NCBI GenBank assembly: GCA_903893945.1
Contig: CAITOF010000006.1
Coordinates: 94,298-158,297, forward strand
Length of the DNA: 64,000 nucleotides
From: an uncultured Oxalobacteraceae bacterium
Lineage (GTDB): Bacteria; Pseudomonadota; Gammaproteobacteria; Burkholderiales; Burkholderiaceae_D
Direction: 5' to 3'
The translations under genes were made by a program, and so were the position numbers. Below are positions 56,214 through 64,000 of the stretch, one piece after another (the first letter of the stretch is position 1; each line of letters opens with the position of its first letter). Under the pieces are notes generated by a model. It ran no database searches, was not told the DNA's origin, and saw only the letters and a program-made list of their open reading frames with translations.

Positions 56214-57901
56214 GGCGTTTTTTCGGTCAATAACGGGTTCGCTGAGGTTCGCAAAATCAACCTTTGATATTGCATTTGATTGGCTGCAGCCTTTAAGCCG
56301 GCAGCCAGTGTTTTTGCCTGTGGCTGATTGGCAAGAAAGTGCTGGCTTACCATACTTTCCAAGAAATCGGGCTTTTCGGCAAATGAAAATACATACATTT
56401 CATCGATCCCGAAGGGAGGTACAACTTGTATGCGATCCTGGTAATGTGAGCCAGGAATCGCGACCATGGTATTGGCACCGGTAGCGTGGAGTTCACCGGG
56501 TGTTGAGGGGTAGAGAACATTGAACATGCCGTCAGATGCAAGATCGATCACAAATAAATAAACGGCTCTGTTGGCTTTCAGATTAATCGCCAACGTCTCG
56601 CATCGCACATAGTTTCCGCCTCTCACATCAGGGTCAAGAGATGCCAATAGGGTGAAATCGCCCTGTCCTGCAGGAATCTGATTACGTAACCACACTTCCG
56701 CTTCGAGACGTTTCAACAGCACTTTCGGGTCATCGGTTTCATTTACGGTTTCGCCCGATTGATCAATCAGTTTTAATGTTTGGCGGTCTCCTGCAATTCG
56801 CAGATCGGAGCCGGCTTTGACTAATTTCACGCCGCCAAGACCATTCAGTTGTTCGCGCAACGAGGTATTATTGATGGTCAATTCAACGGATGTCGTGGAT
56901 GTGTTTTTTTGTTCGAGGGCAACGCCTTTCAATCCCGGCCAAGGCTGGGTAAGCAGGCCAGCCTCATCGTCGCGGATCGCGGGTAGCATTTGTGCGGAAT
57001 GACCATAGGACCGGGTGTTCATAAAATTATCAACAGCGCGATGGACCGATGCGATGCTGGTTGTACCACCGGCCGATAATGTGGTTCCAAGATCACCATT
57101 TAATACGCGCAGTAATGCATCCGTAAATGAACCGTGCGGTTTGCCATCGATGGTTGGCCATTTGCCTATCGTGTTGGCGTTGATGTCTTTGGCAGGTTCG
57201 TTTTCATTGGCAGCAGATAGCATCATTACATGCTGGTAAGGATAAGGGGGAGGATCTTTGCGGTTGCCAAGTTCAGATGAGGCTTCCAGTGGATCGTAGG
57301 CGCCAGGCAGGGCGACGAATTTGGAATCGCTGCCACCCAGTCCTCGCACCAACTGACCGGAAAAACAGCTGTCGGATAGCACTAAAACGCGACGTCCTTT
57401 GTGATCCAGATTTTCCAGAACAGGGCGTAAATCGCGTCGGCCGACCAGTATGGAGTTTGCAATACCCTTTTTAGGATCTGTTTCTGTATCGAAGGGCAGC
57501 CAGGCACCGCTGGCATAAGGCAAGCTGGCATAAACCCCGAAATCTGCATCATAGTAGCTGGTGCCATGGCCACTGAAATAGATCAGGATAAAATCACCTG
57601 CTTTACTGCGTGCCTCAAGTTGATCCAGTGCAGCGAGTATCGCTTTTTTGGTGGCCTGGCTGTCTAGCAGCGTCACAATATTTTCAGAACTGAAACCAAG
57701 TCGCTTCACTAATGCATCGTTCATTGACCTGACATCGTTGACGGGCCCGGCTAATTTGTTCACCTTGGCGTTTTCGTACTGTCCAATACCTATCAGAAGC
57801 GCCAAATCAGTACCCCATGCATGAGATGCAGTGACCAGCCAAATGACAACCATGACAGTTTTTACCAGATTTATGTCGCTGTGTTGAAAGCGCAGTTTCA
57901 T
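56195..57901 (-). CDS. exported caspase-like (C14) protein with DUF4384-type C-terminus
   Basis: Predicted periplasmic caspase-family cysteine peptidase. I start at 57901 (MKLRFQHSDINLVKTVMVVIWLVTASHAWG), where AGAGG precedes the ATG and a signal peptide appears; the longer upstream frame has neither. The product is 568 residues. The p20-like domain at about 31-250 has LALLIGIGQYENAKVNKLAGPVNDVRSM, catalytic His112 in LIYFSGHGTSYYD and catalytic Cys179 in VLVLSDSCFSG. Both dyad residues are present, so it may be active. The C-terminal part contains a DUF4384-like segment (NRAVYLFVIDLASDGMFNVLYPS). It lies 10 bases after the cyclase gene and overlaps the TPR-OmpA gene by 19 bases. Confidence 0.9.
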   Translation of the reverse strand: MKLRFQHSDINLVKTVMVVIWLVTASHAWGTDLALLIGIGQYENAKVNKLAGPVNDVRSMNDALVKRLGFSSENIVTLLDSQATKKAILAALDQLEARSKAGDFILIYFSGHGTSYYDADFGVYASLPYASGAWLPFDTETDPKKGIANSILVGRRDLRPVLENLDHKGRRVLVLSDSCFSGQLVRGLGGSDSKFVALPGAYDPLEASSELGNRKDPPPYPYQHVMMLSAANENEPAKDINANTIGKWPTIDGKPHGSFTDALLRVLNGDLGTTLSAGGTTSIASVHRAVDNFMNTRSYGHSAQMLPAIRDDEAGLLTQPWPGLKGVALEQKNTSTTSVELTINNTSLREQLNGLGGVKLVKAGSDLRIAGDRQTLKLIDQSGETVNETDDPKVLLKRLEAEVWLRNQIPAGQGDFTLLASLDPDVRGGNYVRCETLAINLKANRAVYLFVIDLASDGMFNVLYPSTPGELHATGANTMVAIPGSHYQDRIQVVPPFGIDEMYVFSFAEKPDFLESMVSQHFLANQPQAKTLAAGLKAAANQMQYQRLILRTSANPLLTEKTPCPTSN

Positions 57902-57911
57902 GACTAACCTC

Positions 57912-60002
57912 TTATTGTTTGGTATCCAGTTCAAAACAACCGACGACACTATTCCATAACCCTTTGGCGCACCATTCCGATAAAGTGGTGGCATCCTGCT
58001 GGAAGCAGGCCGGAACTGCGACGTTTGCTTCGTCGCGCGATTCCAGTGCATTGCGCCAGTTTTCCCATCCCGCTAAATCGTCAAGTGAGACAGGTTCGGT
58101 TTTTTGATGTAGTGCCCACATCATGACAGGTTCTATCCGGCCCTTAACCCGAATGACAGCCAGCCGTCTGGCGTTCAGGCCCAATTCCCTTGCTGCAAAC
58201 ACTAATTCGCTGGTCACGATCAGGTTGGTGTTGAAATGCCGCGTCTGTGCTTCCAGACGTGACGCAAGATTAATCGGATCGCCCAGGATGCCAAACTTTC
58301 TGATTCCTTCGCCGGGTCCGATCTCTCCCATGAACACATCACCTTCAGTAATTGCCATGCCGGCGAAGAGCAACTTTCTGACCTGTTCGCGATTTTCTGC
58401 TGACATGGCATCGGGTAACTCAGATGGCAGTTGTTCAAAAAAAAGATGTTGTCGGTTGATGATATCGATAGCCGCACTCAATGCCTCGATACGCAGTTGA
58501 TCGCGTGTGGCCATATCCCTGTCAAGTTGTGGCCAATAGTAAAAAATCATGTCGCCTACGTACGAATCGAGCCACGCACCGTATTTTTCCTGCAGTCCAG
58601 CCGTAATTTTGTCGAGGTACCGATTGATCAATGCAAACAGGTCGCTGGGGCTCGGCAGTAAGCTGGTGATTGTGGTGTACCCGGCCAGATCACTCATCAA
58701 TACGACGGCGTGTACTTCGCGCCCATTAAATTCTCCGGAACGTTGCAGCAACAGCAAATGCCTCACCTGAGGGGGCATGAAGCGCGCCAGCATGCCGCTG
58801 TTTCGTGTATTGAGCCACATATGTCCAACCAGGACGGTCAGGGCAGTCGCCATTAACGCGGTTAGACACGCTGTTGCGGGCCACACTGCGTAAGGGTAGG
58901 CAAACAAAGGCGACAAATACCAGGCCAGGGCGAATGGAATAATGATACTGCACAGTGCGACCAAAATTCGCAGATAGGCAAAACTGAACAACACCAGAAT
59001 AAGACTCAGGAGGATTCCTGCACAGAGTAAAGTGACCGGTGCAGAGCGCGGGGCATCGTTCTCCAGACTGGTTTCAATACTGTCGGCAATTAATTTGCTT
59101 CCGCTCTGCAGTCCTCCCGGATGATCGTCGGAGGAAAACAGCGGCGTAACATGCACGTCGTCAGGCGCTTTCAGGCTGGCCATCTGAAGAACCACGTAAC
59201 GACCTTTTATTTGTGCTGCAAGGTTCTGCCATGCAGACGGGTCACAGTTTGCCAGCTTACTTAGCTCAATCACATTGCTTTGGCGTGATTCTGAGTAGCG
59301 GATTGCCATGCATTGCCGGTTGCTGCCGTCATCGCAGCGGTGGGTGTTGAACGATTGACTCGACAGCATGGCAGGCAACACGGCATTCCCGTCAGCATAT
59401 GCGTCACGCAATACGCCATCATGGGACGTCGGCATGGTGGCCAGCGTTATGTGTGGATTCGAGTCGCCAAATAGCAAATCATAAGCGGGTGGTTCCGTGT
59501 CGGACAAAGGTTCAGGTATGAAAACGTGCGATACAGCATCGTCGTCCAGATCAAGGGGTGCGTGTCTTGGCCTGCCATTTTCTGTCAGGCACGGTTTTGC
59601 GCCGTGCAGGGTGCAAAGTGTCTCTGCCAAAGGGAGGCAGGTCAAAAAATTTTCCTTGCGATAATTACGCAGGGCAAACTGCGCATCAAGAAGCACGGCT
59701 TTTGCGCCAATTTTGATCAACCGTTCCGCTGCCAATGCTTCCAGTGTTGTTGCCTGAGTCAATGTGACCGATAAGGGCAGGTCGTCGTCCAGTACAACGC
59801 GTGCGGTATAAAGTGAAGCAGGTCGGCTATTTTGCGCGACGATGTGGTCATATAAACGGGTATCAATCAAATCGAAGTGGCACCAGTTGCATACAACACC
59901 CGACAGGATGCCAACGCATAAAGAAGCTACCCACCAATCGTGCCTTACCAGTGGTAAAGGCAAGCAGATTTTTTTTTGCAGGCGTCGAAAAAAGCGGTTC
60001 AT
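57912..60002 (-). CDS. CHASE2-domain class III adenylate/guanylate cyclase
   Basis: Membrane nucleotide cyclase of 696 residues. One membrane helix near 24-42 leads to a periplasmic CHASE2 sensor at about 45-320. Three further helices follow (about 325-395), then a cytoplasmic class III catalytic domain. Metal ligands are Asp438 in VVLMSDLAGYT and Asp484 in YVGDMIFYYW. The FGILGDPINLASRLEA segment provides transition-state Asn578 and Arg582, so the enzyme should be active; whether it makes cAMP or cGMP cannot be read with confidence. The ATG overlaps the preceding gene's stop (ATGA) and the stop lies 10 bases before the caspase gene, so all four genes should be one operon. It gives the locus a sensor with a second-messenger output. 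Confidence 0.93.
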   Translation of the reverse strand: MNRFFRRLQKKICLPLPLVRHDWWVASLCVGILSGVVCNWCHFDLIDTRLYDHIVAQNSRPASLYTARVVLDDDLPLSVTLTQATTLEALAAERLIKIGAKAVLLDAQFALRNYRKENFLTCLPLAETLCTLHGAKPCLTENGRPRHAPLDLDDDAVSHVFIPEPLSDTEPPAYDLLFGDSNPHITLATMPTSHDGVLRDAYADGNAVLPAMLSSQSFNTHRCDDGSNRQCMAIRYSESRQSNVIELSKLANCDPSAWQNLAAQIKGRYVVLQMASLKAPDDVHVTPLFSSDDHPGGLQSGSKLIADSIETSLENDAPRSAPVTLLCAGILLSLILVLFSFAYLRILVALCSIIIPFALAWYLSPLFAYPYAVWPATACLTALMATALTVLVGHMWLNTRNSGMLARFMPPQVRHLLLLQRSGEFNGREVHAVVLMSDLAGYTTITSLLPSPSDLFALINRYLDKITAGLQEKYGAWLDSYVGDMIFYYWPQLDRDMATRDQLRIEALSAAIDIINRQHLFFEQLPSELPDAMSAENREQVRKLLFAGMAITEGDVFMGEIGPGEGIRKFGILGDPINLASRLEAQTRHFNTNLIVTSELVFAARELGLNARRLAVIRVKGRIEPVMMWALHQKTEPVSLDDLAGWENWRNALESRDEANVAVPACFQQDATTLSEWCAKGLWNSVVGCFELDTKQ

Positions 60003-60730
60003 GGGGCAACGATCTGCCAGTCAAGTGAATAATCGGTGCTTAATGTGCGACGGTAACGGTGCCGTGCCAGGGTACGCACCAGGCAGGATCCAAATAGCTG
60101 ACTGTCCATTTTCTTTTGTGCAGAACCCGGATCCTGGGAAATGGTGCCTTCTTTGGTGATGATGAAACTGATACTGACCGGCTCCGTGAAATTCAAACTT
60201 TGGCGGCAAAATTCAACGCCGTCGTACTGATTCACCAGCCACGCACGAAGTTGATCAATCTCGTCAGTATCATGATCAAAAACGGGCTCTTTCACCTGTA
60301 TCATCGCGTAGATGGTCAGCGTCTGTTTAACGGACTGCTTGGTTTCGACCAAACAAACGAGTTCCGCAGCAGCGCCACACCGCAGTTGATTGTCTGTCCA
60401 ATGGCAGCTTCTGGAGGACAGCCTTGTCTGCCAGCTGGAACCCGACGACATTACCAATTGCAGCACGGCGGCATGTCTGTTTTCGCATCGGACCCGGCTT
60501 CCATGGTTACCATTTCTTTCCGTACTGCCGGTCAGTTCCAGATAGCCGTTCTCGTCAAGAGTGATTTCCCCTGTGCCAACTGCAGTTGGGTCGATTCCGC
60601 ATACTGCATGATTGGTGTAACCATCACTGGCCACATCATTGATACGCAGTTCACTGCAGTTGTCGGCAGTCGCTGCGCATGCGATTAAACTGGCAATGAC
60701 GGCAATGGTTGACTTCACTTTTGCTGACAT
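59999..60730 (-). CDS. exported Cys-rich protein, possibly with a TonB/AgmX-like C-terminus
   Basis: First gene of the cyclase-caspase operon. I start at 60730 (MSAKVKSTIAVIASLIACAATADNC) because GGAG lies 5 bases before it; an in-frame GTG 6 codons upstream is less likely. The mature protein has about eight Cys, suggesting disulfides. The last 60 residues (VSISFIITKEGTISQDPGSA ... FGSCLVRTLARHRYRR) resemble the AgmX/PglI-type TonB-related C-terminal domain, which has that strand-helix pattern with a Cys before the second helix; this is an inference by eye. Function unknown. Confidence 0.78.
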   Translation of the reverse strand: MSAKVKSTIAVIASLIACAATADNCSELRINDVASDGYTNHAVCGIDPTAVGTGEITLDENGYLELTGSTERNGNHGSRVRCENRHAAVLQLVMSSGSSWQTRLSSRSCHWTDNQLRCGAAAELVCLVETKQSVKQTLTIYAMIQVKEPVFDHDTDEIDQLRAWLVNQYDGVEFCRQSLNFTEPVSISFIITKEGTISQDPGSAQKKMDSQLFGSCLVRTLARHRYRRTLSTDYSLDWQIVAP

Positions 60731-61124
60731 ACAGTCTCCAGATACCACCTTGGTTGCCTACCGAAGTTGACACAACTTAACAAAAAGCAGCGGTTAACGT
60801 GCACGGTAATCCACGGTTAAATTAATTTTTTGGCAATTTTTTGTGATCGTTCAGCGAATCTGTCCAGAATCGCTGAAACGGTCTGGTCATGTTAGGTGAA
60901 GTCAGATTGGAAGTAAATTAGATAGCGTGAGCACATAATTGAATTACAACAGAAATGAATTGCCGAAGGAATTGATATTGTCAGGTGCAGTATTTGAGGA
61001 GAGAATGACAGCAGTTCGGTAATCCCGCCATACAGGGTTAAAGACGTTTCTGTTATTTCAGAGAGTACAAATCTTACCAACGCGCCTGATTGCAGATGAA
61101 ATAAAATATTTGGAGATTCGGAAA
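60731..61124. other. shared promoter region of the two divergent caspase gene sets
   Basis: A 394-base gap between divergent starts. It includes repeated short words around 60790-60830 (GGTTAACGTGCACGGTAATCC, then ACGGTTAAATTAATTTTTTGG) that could be a regulator site. A GGAG at 61112-61115 is the ribosome-binding site for the plus-strand caspase. I found no clear sigma70 promoter and no reading frame worth calling. Confidence 0.5.
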
Positions 61125-62540
61125 ATGGCAACCTCACTTAGGACTATTCTAATTGCACTGGGCTTTTTGCTGGTTACGGACTGTGTCAAAGCCACAGAAC
61201 GTGCCTTGGTCGTCGGTGTAGGCCATTACGCGCAACCAGGTATAGATTTGCCCGGTATTGATCTTGACGTGGACATGGCAAAAAAGATGCTGAAACTTCA
61301 GGGGTTTCAGGACAGCGAAATTAAAGTCATGACCAATGAACAGGCAACGGCAGACAATGTGAAACTGGCGATACACGACTGGTTGGGCGAAGCAAAGTCA
61401 GGCGATCGCGTGGTGTTATTTTATAGCGGACATGGAACCCGGGTGCCTGATGCAAAATCGCCCGATGGTGCGCAATCAGCCTTGGTTGCTTACGACGCCC
61501 ATCCGGCCTACATGGATGGACGGCCGACTCTGGCAGGCGTTGTTCTGTCGAGTGAATTTGTCAGTGCATTGAAATCACTCGCCAGTAAAAAGGTTTATGT
61601 CTATGTTGATGCCTGTCATAGCGGCGGGCTGGCCACTGATAAGGCATTGAAAATAGGTACGCGCAATATCGCCGGAATTGAATCGGGCGTGCCCAAGTTC
61701 TTCGCTTATCCCGGTATGCCGGCTATGCCAACAAGCAACAGTAAAGGTTATAGAGCCGTTTCGGTGATCCCGGAAACAGATGCCGACCAAAGCAGTAATT
61801 TAAATTTTGTGGCAATGCTGGCTGCTGAGAAAGACGAGTTTGCAATGGCAACCACGAAGGGAAGCGCGTTTACTCTGGGTTTGTCGACCAGTTTTGACAA
61901 GGCGATCGAAGACGCCAGGCCGGTGACACCCGTTGAAATGACCGCGAACGTGGCCACCTTCATTCGTAACAATATATCCGAGGCGCATGTTCACCATCCG
62001 GTATTGCGTGGAAATACAGCGCTGAAAGGCTTGCCTATCAGTTTTACTGCGCCGGAAGCCGACGGACAAACCTGGCAATCCATGTTACAGCTGGCAGGTT
62101 CGCTGCCAAAACTCGAGTTTAGTGCTGACCGGCAGGAATATAAGGCAGGTGAAAGGGTGAAATATGAACTGACTGTTCCACGCGAAGGTTATTTGAATAT
62201 TGTCACGATTGATGCCAATGATCAGGCAACGCTGCTGTTTCCCAATCCATTTTACAAGGGAAATAATTATGTCAAAGCGGGTAAATTAAATGTCCCGGTC
62301 GATTTGGGCGGGTTTGCTTTCGAGGCTGCTGCACCGCGTGGCAAAACCTTAACCGTCGCATTTTTGACTGACAAAAATCTGAACTTGCTGGAAGAATCTA
62401 TCGGTTCACGTGATGCCAACGGTAAATGGATATCGAACCAGTTTGGGACATTGAGTGCGTCGGGCAGCAACAGGGCTGTCGTGGTCACAAAAGGTGATGA
62501 TTTCTCGTTGGCGGGATCGGTAGAATTTGAAGTTAAATAA
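61125..62540 (+). CDS. second exported caspase-like (C14) protein with DUF4384 domain
   Basis: Predicted periplasmic caspase-family protein, 471 residues from the ATG at 61125. A signal peptide covers 1-23 (TILIALGFLLVTDCVKA). The caspase domain at about 25-300 shows ERALVVGVGHYAQPGIDLPGIDLDVDMAKKML, catalytic His103 in VLFYSGHGTRV and catalytic Cys164 in VYVYVDACHSGG, so the dyad is intact. The C-terminal DUF4384 segment (EYKAGERVKYELTVPREGYLNIVTIDANDQATLLFPNPF written over about 345-385) is more canonical than in the minus-strand caspase. The two caspases differ in sequence and are not a recent duplication. The pseudo-trypsin gene follows after 30 bases. Confidence 0.92.
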   Translation: MATSLRTILIALGFLLVTDCVKATERALVVGVGHYAQPGIDLPGIDLDVDMAKKMLKLQGFQDSEIKVMTNEQATADNVKLAIHDWLGEAKSGDRVVLFYSGHGTRVPDAKSPDGAQSALVAYDAHPAYMDGRPTLAGVVLSSEFVSALKSLASKKVYVYVDACHSGGLATDKALKIGTRNIAGIESGVPKFFAYPGMPAMPTSNSKGYRAVSVIPETDADQSSNLNFVAMLAAEKDEFAMATTKGSAFTLGLSTSFDKAIEDARPVTPVEMTANVATFIRNNISEAHVHHPVLRGNTALKGLPISFTAPEADGQTWQSMLQLAGSLPKLEFSADRQEYKAGERVKYELTVPREGYLNIVTIDANDQATLLFPNPFYKGNNYVKAGKLNVPVDLGGFAFEAAAPRGKTLTVAFLTDKNLNLLEESIGSRDANGKWISNQFGTLSASGSNRAVVVTKGDDFSLAGSVEFEVK

Positions 62541-62570
62541 CATCTGCTATTTTTTTCGGATTAGAAGGCA

Positions 62571-63713
62571 ATGCAAATGAGACCCACCCGCCCCATAAAA
62601 AAAGCAACGTTCGGCTTCTTTACACTGGCATGTGCCGCGATTTTTTTTGCCGGCGGTTTTGCACTTGCAAGTACTGAATTGGATTCCAAATCCGAGGCTG
62701 CGCCTTTTGGAAAATTGGCGGATTCGATACTGATTAACCTGAGTTCCACTGACCAATCGGCGCAGCCGACCTGCGTAGGTGCATTGCTGGATGCAACCCA
62801 TGCCGTTACTGTCGTCGATTGTGTTCCCAGGGATGGGTTGACCTCAGAAAAATTTTTTGCCATTGCGCGCAAGGACATGGTGCATGAACATGAAATTAAA
62901 AATATTTATGTGGTTAAAGATGCCGGTGTTGCGTTGATCGAATTGGCTGCGCCAATTGAATCGGCGGTACTGGTCGGAGTCGCTGAAAAGGATGTAACCG
63001 CTTGGCTGGCCATGTCCGGAGACGGCGATAGTGTTACCCAGTATGTGAAAATTACGGAACTCCAAACTGACAAAAATCAACTGCATTATCAGCTTCCAGC
63101 CGGTGTGAACGCGAAAAAAGGTGCGCCGATCCTGGATGGCAAGGGGCGATTGATCGGCATTCACGGCGGCAGTGATGCGTCGGCAGGGTTTGGCTATGAA
63201 ATTTCGGGTTTAACGCCGTTTTTGTCGAACGATTCAAAGTGTGGGAACGCGCCAGGTATTAAATGCGTCAATTGGCAGACTTTTTTTATGCCGGTTGAGA
63301 ATTCAGATCAAAATCAGGATAAACGTTTTACATTAATTACCACGGAAGAATTTGAAAGAAGTCTGCATTCCCAATTGCCAGCGATCACTGAAAAGCGCCC
63401 ACCTGATCCTGATGCACCAAGAATTCGGGTCGCAACGCCAACGTTGGGCGGTGATACCACGGCGCCAGTTGATGTGCTGGTAAGTTTCGAGGCGATGGCC
63501 GGTGCAGAAATTGTGCCTTCGACATTCAAGGCACGATACGGTATGTTCGGCATTGATGTCACTGATCGTTTGCTCAAACATGCAGAATTAGGTAAAAACT
63601 CGCTATCCGCGAAGCGCGCGGATTTGCCCAAAGGTAACCATACGATCGAATTGGAAATTCAGGACAGTAAAGGGCGGGTGGGCTTGTTAACCCTGAATTT
63701 TACGGTGAATTAA
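62571..63713 (+). CDS. exported trypsin-fold protein lacking the catalytic triad (pseudoprotease)
   Basis: A 380-residue exported protein. A signal peptide or N-terminal anchor covers about 10-35 (FGFFTLACAAIFFAGGFALA). The next 190 residues look like an S1 serine-protease barrel in which the catalytic positions have changed: TCVGALLDATHAVTVVDC keeps the two Cys that flank the catalytic His, but that His is Asp83; GVALIEL occupies the DIALLKL position, with Gly for Asp; and AKKGAPILDGKGRLIGIH occupies GDSGGPL, with Lys183 for Ser. The C-terminal 110 residues, after a Pro-rich hinge, look like an immunoglobulin-type beta-sandwich (APVDVLVSFEAMAGAEIVPS ... HTIELEIQDSKGRVGLLTLNF). The better-spaced start may be the ATG at 62577. 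It is co-transcribed with the upstream caspase. Confidence 0.72.
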   Translation: MQMRPTRPIKKATFGFFTLACAAIFFAGGFALASTELDSKSEAAPFGKLADSILINLSSTDQSAQPTCVGALLDATHAVTVVDCVPRDGLTSEKFFAIARKDMVHEHEIKNIYVVKDAGVALIELAAPIESAVLVGVAEKDVTAWLAMSGDGDSVTQYVKITELQTDKNQLHYQLPAGVNAKKGAPILDGKGRLIGIHGGSDASAGFGYEISGLTPFLSNDSKCGNAPGIKCVNWQTFFMPVENSDQNQDKRFTLITTEEFERSLHSQLPAITEKRPPDPDAPRIRVATPTLGGDTTAPVDVLVSFEAMAGAEIVPSTFKARYGMFGIDVTDRLLKHAELGKNSLSAKRADLPKGNHTIELEIQDSKGRVGLLTLNFTVN

Positions 63714-63839
63714 ATTTCATCATTGGGAGAACGTTCGATGCGACGCCAGTGGCTGTTAGTACTTTTATTTAATCTGTACATTGTCCGCGTGACTTAATCT
63801 GCACTTAGCCCGCGACAACGGGTCTTATCGCCGCCATAC

Positions 63840-64000
63840 TTATTCTCGAGCAACCGTCGTCGCATAAACGTACCGGGTTTTTCCTTTGTTCCACACACCC
63901 AATATAACTTGCGTACCTGGTTTAATATTATCCAGGATTGCCCTTATTGATGCTGTATCCGTAACGGGCATAAAATTAAGGTCCGTCACAATATCGCCGA
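63840..64000 (-). CDS. C-terminal part of a PDZ-domain protein (runs off the right edge)
   Basis: The last 52 codons of a minus-strand gene whose start lies beyond the window. The reading GDIVTDLNFMPVTDTASIR, then AILDNIKPGTQVILGVWNKGK and TRYVYATTVARE, ends at TAA (63840-63842 on the plus strand). It is a typical second half of a PDZ domain as found in DegP-type or other periplasmic proteases. It is convergent with the pseudo-trypsin gene. Between them (63714-63839) only a 19-codon frame at 63738 with a GGGAG ribosome-binding site is seen, too short to call. Confidence 0.75.
   Translation of the reverse strand, partial: GDIVTDLNFMPVTDTASIRAILDNIKPGTQVILGVWNKGKTRYVYATTVARE

Noticed and set aside
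60892..61137. Minus-strand frame in the gap between the divergent caspase sets
   Set aside because: It overlaps the start of the plus-strand caspase gene, has unremarkable composition and has no ribosome-binding site.

Overview
The window looks like a chromosomal segment of a Gram-negative betaproteobacterium, most likely Burkholderiales and perhaps close to Oxalobacteraceae. This rests on gene neighbourhoods rather than on a database match: yciB-bolA-peptidylprolyl isomerase, holB-pilZ, dapD-pilU-arsC-like-dapE-prmB, smc-zipA-ligA, and a one-chain PurL of about 1,345 residues. Genes for chemotaxis (cheZ-cheA), type IV pili (pilU, a PilZ protein, a FimV-like protein) and an OmpR/EnvZ pair suggest a motile, envelope-regulating cell.

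Layout. 1-5.2 kb: purL, then a low-complexity Ser/Thr/His protein. 5.3-9.1 kb (minus): selO-msrB-yciB-bolA-isomerase. 9.1-12.4 kb (minus): cheZ-cheA and a lone PIN-domain protein. 12.5-17.3 kb (plus): holB, a PilZ protein, a GNAT acetyltransferase, rlmJ, a degenerate relative of encapsulated ferritin, and an unrecognised 392-residue protein. 17.5-20.9 kb (minus): an Old Yellow Enzyme and ompR-envZ. 21.5-27.9 kb (minus): dapD-pilU-arsC-like-dapE-prmB-yheS, followed by a CAP-domain lipoprotein gene. 29.6-37.3 kb (plus): smc, interrupted by an in-frame TAG, then zipA, ligA and galU. 37.7-41.7 kb: a 1,325-residue, almost proline-free coiled-coil protein with a C-terminal membrane segment. 41.7-52.3 kb: rhlE-like helicase, suhB, trmJ, a FimV-like gene that seems to lack any ATG/GTG/TTG start, a PP2C phosphatase, a DUF465 protein, a DinG-family helicase and a FadJ-like bifunctional enzyme.

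A tRNA-Ser(TGA) at 52.4 kb marks a change in character. After it come small accessory genes (membrane proteins, a TsaA/TrmO-like protein, an SRPBCC protein), a GIY-YIG nuclease remnant and two short palindromic repeats. The last 9 kb hold two divergent gene sets around one 394-bp gap. The minus-strand set runs: Cys-rich secreted protein, CHASE2 class III nucleotide cyclase, exported caspase-DUF4384 protein, exported TPR-OmpA protein. The plus-strand set runs: a second exported caspase-DUF4384 protein, then an exported trypsin-fold protein that by eye has lost its whole catalytic triad. A PDZ-type C-terminus enters from the right edge. This caspase/cyclase/pseudoprotease locus is the best candidate here for an undescribed system.

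All calls come from reading the sequence. No similarity search, structure prediction or codon statistics were run.
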